Shown: positions 8,809 through 15,805 of the stretch, in pieces
Numbering within the stretch: position 1 is the first letter of the stretch
Layout of the letters: the number at the start of each line of letters is the position of its first letter
Source: Akkermansia sp.
Lineage (GTDB): Bacteria > Verrucomicrobiota > Verrucomicrobiia > Verrucomicrobiales > Akkermansiaceae
NCBI GenBank assembly: GCA_017409465.1
Contig: JAFQSQ010000024.1
Location: 1-64,000 of the forward strand
Direction of reading: 5' to 3'
Length of the DNA: 64,000 bases
Notes under the pieces: model-generated
Seen by the model: only the letters and a program-made list of their open reading frames with translations
Told to the model about the DNA's origin: nothing
Database searches by the model: none
Position numbers and translations under genes: made by a program

Positions 8809-9013
8809 ATGTGTCCCAAAGATTCGGCATAAACATCCATTATACACTAAAAATCGAAACGTTTTGTCAAATATTCCCCGGTGGGGTATCATACAGCCCA
8901 TTCATTGGCAGAAGTTCCTGTTTGTTTTTAATGCCGACGTAAGTCGCTTACCTTTAATTCGTCAATCGTCATTCGTAAATCAACGTGTCCCCAATCGTTG
9001 GGACACGTATGCG
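8809..9013 (+). repeat. 205-bp element with GTGTCCCAA inverted ends and internal promoter (copy A)
   Basis: Begins GTGTCCCAAAGATT and ends AATCGTTGGGACAC, inverted ends matching at 13 of 14 positions. The right end also forms a hairpin (ACGTGTCCC...GGGACACGT). A second copy at 23981-24192 differs at about seven positions plus one 7-bp heptamer unit, in the same orientation. Too short to encode a transposase; MITE-like. Confidence 0.75.
8864..8892 (+). promoter_or_regulatory. Outward promoter inside repeat element A
   Basis: TTGTCA (8864-8869), 17-bp spacer containing CCCCGGTGGGG, TATCAT (8887-8892). It points to the YlbF-like gene starting at 9068 and is conserved in the second copy of the element. 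Confidence 0.55.
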
Positions 9014-9067
9014 GCGTTTCCATCATGCCGCATTCTGTCATTGCACCTTCGGTTTGGTTGTGTTAAT

Positions 9068-9769
9068 ATGGCCACCAATATGGCAAATACATCTCTTTCA
9101 CCGGAACTGGCAGCACTGGCGGCCGAGCTGGCCACCGCGTTTGCACAGTCGCAGAAGGTCGTTTCCGCCAAGGCGCGCATCGGCCTCTTCTACCAGAACC
9201 CCGCCGCCACCGACCTCTTCCGCAAGGTGAGCGAGTACGGCGAGACCCTGCGCAACAAGCACATGGAGGGTATGCCGCCCTCTGAGAGCGAAATCGCCGA
9301 GTTCGACAAGCTGCGGCAGGACGTGGTGAACAACCCTCTCTGCAAAGGTTTCCTGGAGGCTCGTCAGGAGCTCGACGAACTCCTCTCCGTCGTGAACCAG
9401 TACATGGTCATGGCTATCGAGAAGGGCAGCGCCCCCACCGATGAAGAGGTAGCCGCCGCCATGTCACAGCAGATGAGCGCCTGCTCCTGCGGTGGGCACT
9501 GCGGCAGCGACTGCTCCGACTGCGACAACGAATCCTGCGAGCACCATCACGCCGATGAGCACGAGTGCTGCTGCGGCGGCCACAACGAGGGTGACCACGA
9601 GTGCTGCGGCAAGCACAAGCACGAGGGCGACCACGAGTGCTGCGGCAAGCACAAGCACGAGGGCGACCACGAGTGCTGCGGCAAGCATAAGCACGAGGGC
9701 GACCACGAGTGCTGCGGCAAGCACAAGCACGAGGGCGACCACGAATGCTGCGGCAGGCATCGCGGCTGA
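9068..9769 (+). CDS. YlbF-like protein with Cys/His-rich repeat tail
   Basis: 233 aa. Residues about 10-120 resemble YlbF/YmcA-family helical proteins (LAAELATAFAQSQ, ARIGLFYQNPAATDLF, EFDKLRQDV, PLCKGFLEARQEL); this is a moderate-confidence recognition. From about residue 135 the protein becomes CSCGGHCGSDCSDCDNESCEHHH and then about five 12-residue units of the type HECCGKHKHEGD, ending CCGRHRG. The tail holds dozens of Cys and His residues and very probably binds metal (Zn, Cu or Ni) or acts as a metal store. The ATG at 9068 or the in-frame ATG at 9080 may be used; neither has a good ribosome site. Longer upstream reading runs into repeat DNA and was rejected. Confidence 0.75.
   Translation: MATNMANTSLSPELAALAAELATAFAQSQKVVSAKARIGLFYQNPAATDLFRKVSEYGETLRNKHMEGMPPSESEIAEFDKLRQDVVNNPLCKGFLEARQELDELLSVVNQYMVMAIEKGSAPTDEEVAAAMSQQMSACSCGGHCGSDCSDCDNESCEHHHADEHECCCGGHNEGDHECCGKHKHEGDHECCGKHKHEGDHECCGKHKHEGDHECCGKHKHEGDHECCGRHRG
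9593..9763 (+). repeat. 36-bp in-frame tandem repeat encoding the metal-binding tail
   Basis: GACCACGAGTGCTGCGGCA recurs at 9593, 9629, 9665, 9701 and 9737, exactly 36 bp apart, with only a few silent changes. The near-identity at DNA level suggests recent expansion or ongoing length variation. Confidence 0.9.
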
Positions 9770-9796
9770 TACGAGACCCCATACCACCACACACAT

Positions 9797-10027
9797 GGGA
9801 ATTTCTAAAAAGTCTGATTAGCTCGGTAAAGTCAATTTACGATTGTCGAAGTACGATTGACGATTGCAGGATTCCGCTCGCTCTGCTTACATGATATGCG
9901 ATAAATGACGTTTAGCGTCAGCTGATAACATCTGCGCGCAGCGCAGCGAACTTTTCATTCGTACTTCGTCATTCGTCAATCGTCAATCCCGAAAAAAGTC
10001 CCATCCGGCGATTGATCAGAAGTTCCC
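9797..10027. repeat. Interspersed element with GGGAA(C/T)TTCT inverted ends (copy 2, 231 bp)
   Basis: Left end GGGAATTTCTAAAAAGTCTG, nearly identical to the left end of the 2094-2358 element; right end AGAAGTTCCC. Contains heptamer repeats near both ends, GCAGGATTCCGCTCGC (shared with the 59.0 kb copy), and CCCATCCGGCGATT just inside the right end (also shared). It fills almost the whole gap between the YlbF-like and EptA-like genes. Confidence 0.65.
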
Positions 10028-10065
10028 GCATCTGATATCTCTCCTCCTCTCCCCGCCTCCTCACC

Positions 10066-11889
10066 TTGTCACGCTCCTCGGCATTCCGGGCCGCCGTCCT
10101 TCCGGTACTGACGCGCCTGCTGTTCTTCGCCCTGCTGCTTGCATTCCCTGTGCGCGCAGCGCAGGTCTGGCTGCGGCAGTGGGACGTGCCCTTTGAGCTC
10201 AGCGCGTGGGGAATCGCGGGTATCGCCGCGCTGGGCGTCTCGCTGGTGGCGCTCGTCGTCGGCTGCTTCCTGCGCCGGCGCCTGCTGCTGCCGGCGCGGG
10301 CGCTGTGGGGGGTGCTGTTGCTGGCCGCCGTCTTCGTCAGCCTGGGCGATCTGCTGGCCTTTGCCGCGCCCTGGCAGCTGCACTTCCCGCTGCTGCTGAC
10401 CATGGGGTGCATCTGCCTGCTGTGGGGGCTGCTGCGGCACTGGGCGCTCCTGTTCTGGGCACCCTTCCTGGCCATCGAGTTCCTGCAGTTCATCGGCTTC
10501 CATCAGTACGGCTCGCGTATCAACTCCCTCGTCCTGGCCGAGACCTTCGAGTCCTCACGGGAAGAGGCCATGGCCTACCTGACCCCGCTCAACCTCGCGC
10601 TGATGATTCCGCTGGTGCTGCTTGTCATCACCCTCTGCTGGTTCATGCGGCGCGTCCTGCGCCACCGTTCGCGCGCCGAGCTGCTCAACACCGGACTCCT
10701 CTTCTGCGGCCTCTGCGCTGCCTCTGCCTCATGCCTGCGCCCGGCGGGGCAGACCATCCACTACTACTGGCCCGCCTGCGAAGTACCCGAGCTCGTGACC
10801 GCCGTTTCCGAAGCCCTCACCATCAACGAAGCCACCATCAACCAGGTAGAGAGCCTGAGCTCCCCCGCCGATACCCTCTCCTCCATCTCCACCCTCAGCG
10901 GGGGCGAGGGCGTCGTCTTCGTCCTCCACATCGGCGAGAGCATCCGCGCCGACCGCATGTCCATCAACGGCTACGCGCGACCCACCACCCCCTTCCTGGC
11001 CTCCTGCGGCGAGCAGCTCATCAACTTCCCCTCCTGCATCTCCGCTGCCTGCGACACCTGTCAGGCCCAGATTGCCATCCTCACCGACGGCCGCCGCCGC
11101 ATCTTCGACAAGACCCCCGGCATGCAGCCCACCACCGGCTCCGTCATCGACCTCTTTGCCAAGCACGACTTCACCGTCTACTCCTTCTTTGGCCGCCGCT
11201 GTGCCGAGAAGCTCAAGTATGACCGCGTCGTGCGCATCCTGACCCGCCGCTCCGAGGCTCGCTTCAACGCCCCCGGCTACCCCTGGACCGCTGTCGACCA
11301 GATGCAGAGCGTCCTGCAGGAGCAGAGCCCCGGCAGCAACCTCTTCTTCTTCATCAATAACGAGGGCAGCCACACCCCCTTCGGCTACTACGACCTCGAG
11401 AACCCACCCTTTACCCCCACCACTCCCGACTTCCAGAACCCCGCTGCCCAGGCTCAGGAGGTCAACAACGCCTACGACAACACCATCCACTACACCGATG
11501 AGTTCTTCCGCCGCGTCGCCGCCCTGCTGAAAGGTCGCCCCTTCGTCTACCTCTACGTCAGCGACCACGGCGAATACCTCGGCCATGACGGCCGCTGGGG
11601 GCGCGCCTTCCTCGGCCAGAACCCCCACGCTTACCACGCATCCGACGGCTGCAAAGTCGGCATGTTCCTCCTCTACTCCCCCGAGTTCGCCCGCCTCCAC
11701 CCCCACTTCGCCGCCGCCCTCGAGCGCCTCCGTGCCAACTCTCGCCTCACCGTCGCCCACGAGCACATCTTCCACACCGCCCTTGGCCTCTTCGGCATCT
11801 CCTCCCCATTCTACTCCCCCTCCCTCGACCTCACTACCCCCTCCCCCCAACCCTACTCCGGCCCCCAGCCACCCAGACACGAAGGGTGA
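10066..11889 (+). CDS. Phosphoethanolamine transferase-like membrane enzyme (sulfatase superfamily)
   Basis: 607 aa, EptA/CptA-like. It would transfer phosphoethanolamine to lipid A or another glycolipid on the outer face of the inner membrane. Five hydrophobic segments (within residues 1-205) are followed by a periplasmic alkaline-phosphatase-fold domain: HIGESIRADR with a metal-binding Glu, NGYARPTTPFL, SAACDTCQAQ with the probable nucleophilic Thr, and SDHGEYLGHDGRW with metal-binding Asp and His. The C-terminus is proline-rich. The only plausible start I see is TTG at 10066, just past a repeat element. Exact acceptor unknown. Confidence 0.8.
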   Translation: MSRSSAFRAAVLPVLTRLLFFALLLAFPVRAAQVWLRQWDVPFELSAWGIAGIAALGVSLVALVVGCFLRRRLLLPARALWGVLLLAAVFVSLGDLLAFAAPWQLHFPLLLTMGCICLLWGLLRHWALLFWAPFLAIEFLQFIGFHQYGSRINSLVLAETFESSREEAMAYLTPLNLALMIPLVLLVITLCWFMRRVLRHRSRAELLNTGLLFCGLCAASASCLRPAGQTIHYYWPACEVPELVTAVSEALTINEATINQVESLSSPADTLSSISTLSGGEGVVFVLHIGESIRADRMSINGYARPTTPFLASCGEQLINFPSCISAACDTCQAQIAILTDGRRRIFDKTPGMQPTTGSVIDLFAKHDFTVYSFFGRRCAEKLKYDRVVRILTRRSEARFNAPGYPWTAVDQMQSVLQEQSPGSNLFFFINNEGSHTPFGYYDLENPPFTPTTPDFQNPAAQAQEVNNAYDNTIHYTDEFFRRVAALLKGRPFVYLYVSDHGEYLGHDGRWGRAFLGQNPHAYHASDGCKVGMFLLYSPEFARLHPHFAAALERLRANSRLTVAHEHIFHTALGLFGISSPFYSPSLDLTTPSPQPYSGPQPPRHEG

Positions 11890-12014
11890 GTTTCCCGAGC
11901 CCGCCTCCGGTAGCGGGATGGTGTTAGCAAGACCGGAAGGGGATGCATTTTTTTGCCTCATTTGGTTGCTTTATTTTTTTTATCGATTTTAATCAATTTA
12001 TCGTGAGGTTTATA

Positions 12015-12043
12015 TTGACACTATGGTTTCAAATTGATACCAT
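12015..12043 (+). promoter_or_regulatory. Candidate plus-strand promoter beside the CRISPR array
   Basis: TTGACA (12015-12020), 17-bp spacer, TACCAT (12038-12043), in an AT-rich stretch (about 11950-12280) that could be the array leader. It would transcribe toward the array, opposite to the crRNA sense predicted from V-B repeat ends, so its role is unclear. Confidence 0.4.
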
Positions 12044-12091
12044 ACCCTCGGTTTCATCCTAAATGCGTTTCTACACCGCCTTCGTAGAAAC

Positions 12092-12170
12092 TTCGGTATA
12101 TTGACATCAGCGAGTGAGCAAATGAGCGGTGTTTACTTAGACGGTGCTCGCGGACTTTCATGCTAAGTAG
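12092..12170 (-). ncRNA. Candidate tracrRNA (anti-repeat plus stem) of the V-B locus
   Basis: The plus strand at 12092-12119 (TTCGGTATATTGACATCAGC then GAGTGAGCA) resembles the reverse complement of the CRISPR repeat along about 29 nt, including ACATCAGC exactly and TTCG, so its minus strand could pair with a minus-strand crRNA. Just upstream on the minus strand is a 6-bp stem (ACTTAG 12135-12140 with CTAAGT 12163-12168), the order anti-repeat-last expected for V-B tracrRNAs. A perfect 8-bp hairpin (12067-12091) follows. The GTGC element expected to pair with the crRNA 3' end was not found, and the 5' end is unknown. Confidence 0.4.
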
Positions 12171-12280
12171 GTAGAATGCTATTCCATCTCTTTCCGCATG
12201 GACTGATAAAGTGTGGAAGTTGAGGGTACTCGCAATATGGTAGGCAAGTAGCTTAATTTAAAGGGACTGTGTGTCGAACA

Positions 12281-13738
12281 GTGCAACTTGCTGATGTTTG
12301 TTGTATCGAATGGCGGAGCGGTAGGATTCTCGGGTGAATCGGAATAACCCGTGCAACTTGCTGATGTTTGTTGTATCGAATGGCGGAATGTTGGCGTTAC
12401 CCCTAGCACGTATGGCGATTCGTGCAACTTGCTGATGTTTGTTGTATCGAATGGCGGCCGCCGCGCCTGACAGCTCTGGTGAAAACAGTGCTGTGCAACT
12501 TGCTGATGTTTGTTGTATCGAATGGCGGACTATGCCCATCACCTGCTGCCAGGTCAGCCCGCTGTGCAACTTGCTGATGTTTGTTGTATCGAATGGCGGT
12601 ACATACCTATCAGCTTTCAGGGCTCCATAGAGGGTGCAACTTGCTGATGTTTGTTGTATCGAATGGCGGTTTTGGGTCAGCCTGTCACGTTCAAGTGTGA
12701 TGATGAGGTGCAACTTGCTGATGTTTGTTGTATCGAATGGCGGAACTTCGCCATCGTTAAGGGTTTTCCCGGTCACGTTGTGCAACTTGCTGATGTTTGT
12801 TGTATCGAATGGCGGACCTCGCCGCAGGGCGAACTCGGGGAAAGCCGCCGCGTGCAACTTGCTGATGTTTGTTGTATCGAATGGCGGCCGCCAACTCAAC
12901 AGCCTCCAGACCGGCCAGCGCCGTGCAACTTGCTGATGTTTGTTGTATCGAATGGCGGGCATCAACGGTTACTATAGTTACCTCTTGTAAAAGGTGCAAC
13001 TTGCTGATGTTTGTTGTATCGAATGGCGGCATTTCCTGCATTTTCTCCGGCCAGCCCGAGAAGTGCAACTTGCTGATGTTTGTTGTATCGAATGGCGGCC
13101 ATCATGCGCTACTGCCAGGATCTGTTCTTTCAGGGTGCAACTTGCTGATGTTTGTTGTATCGAATGGCGGAGCGATGATGTCAAGCGTGTTTTCCGCGAT
13201 GAGGCGTGCAACTTGCTGATGTTTGTTGTATCGAATGGCGGGATACCCTCGCCACCCTCAAAACCTACGCCGACGTGCAACTTGCTGATGTTTGTTGTAT
13301 CGAATGGCGGTTCAGCACGAACACCACCACCCCGGGGGGGGTAGGGTGCAACTTGCTGATGTTTGTTGTATCGAATGGCGGAATGTGCTCTTTCAGAGTG
13401 CGGAAGATCTGTGTGCAGTGCAACTTGCTGATGTTTGTTGTATCGAATGGCGGAACGAAGGAAAGGGCGTTCTCGGCGATGAGCTGGCGGTGCAACTTGC
13501 TGATGTTTGTTGTATCGAATGGCGGCTGTTCATGACCTCATTCATGACACCCACATGGGGGTGCAACTTGCTGATGTTTGTTGTATCGAATGGCGGATGA
13601 CGCATCCGGCGATTGCCTCGGCCGGGCTCTCGTGCAACTTGCTGATGTTTGTTGTATCGAATGGCGGGTGTAAATGTTGGTCGCATCCATAACGCCTGTA
13701 TTGTGCAGCTTGCTGATGTTTGTTGTATCGAATGCGCC
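12281..13738 (-). CRISPR. CRISPR array, 21 repeats and 20 spacers (type V-B)
   Basis: Repeats of 36 bp, plus-strand form beginning GTGCAACTTGCTGATG and ending ATCGAATGGCGG, first at 12281-12316. Spacers are 33-38 bp, mostly 35. Twenty repeats are identical; the last (13703-13738, nearest cas2) is degenerate (A to G at position 6, altered last four bases). On the minus strand the repeat ends AAGTTGCAC, matching the GCAC 3' end typical of V-B crRNA repeats, so minus-strand transcription (same as cas genes) is favoured. Short ORFs across the array are artefacts of the repeat. Confidence 0.97.
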
Positions 13739-13829
13739 GTAACTCTGTCAGTTAATCCATACAACTAGGATGTAAGATGATTTGCTTTGAAGTATAGTAG
13801 TTAAATATCTTCAGTGTGCTGTTAGGATA

Positions 13830-14123
13830 TTAAATGATGGTAATCCTTGATTTTGAGACGTAGGGAACGCCTAATGTCTCAATGCTCATGGGTGTTGATT
13901 CATCATCATTTCCCATATCGACAAACATTATCTGGTCATTGGCATGGTTGATAACCAAATCTAGTTCAGCTTTTAGTTTTGCCAGCATTGTGGCTGAAAG
14001 ACTGGATTCAAAAACGGAAAATTGGATTCTTGTACCGTAGGATTCGCAAATTTTTGCCGTATGGCGTAGTCTTTTGGGATCTGCTATATCGTAGCAAATC
14101 AGGTATCTGCGTCGTTTGCTCAT
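13830..14123 (-). CDS. cas2: CRISPR-associated endoribonuclease Cas2
   Basis: 97 aa, normal Cas2 size. It forms the Cas1-Cas2 integration complex that inserts new spacers. The N-terminus RRRYLICYDIADPKRLR carries the conserved first beta strand with D12; RIQFSVFESSLS forms the next strand. The start was set at MSKRRRY (14123): its ATG overlaps the cas4-cas1 stop by 4 bp (ATGA), which implies translational coupling. A longer reading from 14267 lies inside cas1 and was rejected. About 90 bp separate it from the array. Confidence 0.93.
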   Translation of the reverse strand: MSKRRRYLICYDIADPKRLRHTAKICESYGTRIQFSVFESSLSATMLAKLKAELDLVINHANDQIMFVDMGNDDESTPMSIETLGVPYVSKSRITII

Positions 14124-15805
14124 CGCGTAGTGAAACCGTAAAAGCGTGAAATGTCTCCACGGCAAAAACGCCAGAATTGTCTCATTTGAACATCCATCAT
14201 GCGGCGGTAGCTCATACGATACCCGAATGTCGGATGGGTAATTTCTGTATCTAATCGGCGAACCCACGCCCGCCAGAATTGTCGTCTTCCGGAATCTTTC
14301 AACATCACCCCGCGAGTGGTGTTTACAAAATCGTCGGGAGTGATTTCGCCACGGTTTATCAGAGTTAGAACGGATGAATCCGCGATAAGCGGGCGAAATT
14401 CTTCCATCATGTCAAGCGCGAGAGCCGGACGACCATATCTGGGAGAATGGAAAAAGCCGAGGAATGGATCTAATCCCACGGAATAGGCAATTCCCGTCAA
14501 TTCTTTTGAAAGGATGGAATAGGCGAGAGAAAGTAGAGCATTGACCGGGTCTTTCGGTGGCCTCCTGTTGCGGCAGGTAAAATCGAACCCCAAATTTGCC
14601 TTTATCATTGTAGAGAAATTGGCAAAATAAATGGCAGCTGCCGAGCCTTCAATCCCACGTAGAGCCGCGAGAGAAGTTTGATGAGCGCAAGCATCTCTTA
14701 ATTGAGCCAATTGTGCCAGAGCTTCAGTAGGAGGGGAACCGTTCCTCATCAAAATAACTCTCTGATTGTGTATTTTTGCACGTATGATTTCTGCTGCAAT
14801 CAATAATCGTTTGTTCGGATTTTCCCACATCCGGCATTGCCCGATTCTTGCATCAACCCCGGAAGAAGATAAACCATGAGCCATGCCTATAAATCTGCCG
14901 GCGGGACTAAAGTAAGAGACCGGAATAGATTCTTCCATTAGCACGGAAAGTGCTTGCGCAGAAACCTGCACGGAACCATAGAGATACACGGCTTGCAATT
15001 GGTGAACCGGATGCCGGGCCACAATGTCACCATTTAGTTTCACCATTATTTCCCCATGCCTGATGCCGACTGTTGCCTGCGCATTCTGAACCACCAATAT
15101 TTCCCCTCCATCATCCGGAGGCATCGGTGGTCTCATGGAGGTATTTTTTTGTGGTGTATTGTTTGCCGCCCAATACTCTGATTCAAAAGGTAAACAGATA
15201 GGGTAAGCGGAACAAGCAAGGCACCGCGTTGAATGAGACAAGGGTGGCGGACATACGTGCTCCTTCGCTAGTGTTTTCGCCTCATGAATCAACTTACGAC
15301 ATTCGTCTTTTAACTCATTAGTCAGGAAGAATTTAATGTGTCTTCTGATGCCTGCGTAATATATACTCGCTTTGTTGACAATGATGCCTTGTTCCTCCAG
15401 TAACAAGGCATACGCCGCCAATTGAATGATATCGTTGTGTTTGGCAACCCAATCTCCTGATTCATTTTTCAGAGGATTTCCTTTTTTGTAATCAACGATG
15501 CAGGTTTCGCATTCATCATGTTCGAGTAAATCGATGATTCCGGTAATACCTAAATGTTCTGAAGAAAGATGAAGAGAACGCAAAGTCCCTCCGTTTTCGG
15601 TCAGAATATCTTGTTTCAGACGTTCGGGCTCATCCACCCTTTTGTGGATGGATGAGCCGATAACGGTGTCTTCATTAGGCAGAAATATATCCTCAACCCA
15701 TTGGAGATAAAACAGCCGCGGGCAGTAGACATAGTTATGCAAGCGCCTGATCGGCAACAGGTCGGGTATTATTTCATCACTGTTACATGGGGATATCATC
15801 TCCAT
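14120..15805 (-). CDS. cas4-cas1: Cas4-Cas1 fusion protein
   Basis: 561 aa, a fusion known from type V-B and some type I loci. The Cas4 half (about 1-215) selects and trims PAM-bearing prespacers: C28 plus C195, C198 and C204 are the probable iron-sulfur ligands, with D92 and the DYKKG nuclease motif (D105, K107). The Cas1 half (about 230-561) is the integrase: LMEESIPVSYFSPAGRF, GIEGSAAAIYF with the metal Glu, and FFHSPRYGRPALALDMMEEFRP with the metal His and Asp. It overlaps the end of cas12b by 23 bp (or 17 bp if ATG 15799 is used) and cas2 by 4 bp, so the three genes form one tight operon. Confidence 0.95.
   Translation of the reverse strand: MEMISPCNSDEIIPDLLPIRRLHNYVYCPRLFYLQWVEDIFLPNEDTVIGSSIHKRVDEPERLKQDILTENGGTLRSLHLSSEHLGITGIIDLLEHDECETCIVDYKKGNPLKNESGDWVAKHNDIIQLAAYALLLEEQGIIVNKASIYYAGIRRHIKFFLTNELKDECRKLIHEAKTLAKEHVCPPPLSHSTRCLACSAYPICLPFESEYWAANNTPQKNTSMRPPMPPDDGGEILVVQNAQATVGIRHGEIMVKLNGDIVARHPVHQLQAVYLYGSVQVSAQALSVLMEESIPVSYFSPAGRFIGMAHGLSSSGVDARIGQCRMWENPNKRLLIAAEIIRAKIHNQRVILMRNGSPPTEALAQLAQLRDACAHQTSLAALRGIEGSAAAIYFANFSTMIKANLGFDFTCRNRRPPKDPVNALLSLAYSILSKELTGIAYSVGLDPFLGFFHSPRYGRPALALDMMEEFRPLIADSSVLTLINRGEITPDDFVNTTRGVMLKDSGRRQFWRAWVRRLDTEITHPTFGYRMSYRRMMDVQMRQFWRFCRGDISRFYGFTTR

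Noticed and set aside
8471..9067. Upstream extension of the YlbF-like protein
   Set aside because: The extra codons read through the hairpin array and the inverted-end element; family similarity begins only after the ATG at 9068.
13597..13631. Spacer 19 shares a 13-nt stretch (CATCCGGCGATTG) with the repeat element near 10.0 kb, suggesting self-targeting
   Set aside because: About one such 13-nt match is expected by chance between all spacers and a 64-kb window; the rest of the spacer does not match.
12179..13764. Many overlapping ORFs across the array with repeated peptide blocks (for example FDTTNISKLH)
   Set aside because: They are translations of the 36-bp CRISPR repeat in several frames and have no independent coding signal.
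13740..13829. tracrRNA between cas2 and the array
   Set aside because: Only a 7-nt match (GTTGTAT) to the anti-repeat sequence, weaker than the stretch at 12092-12119.
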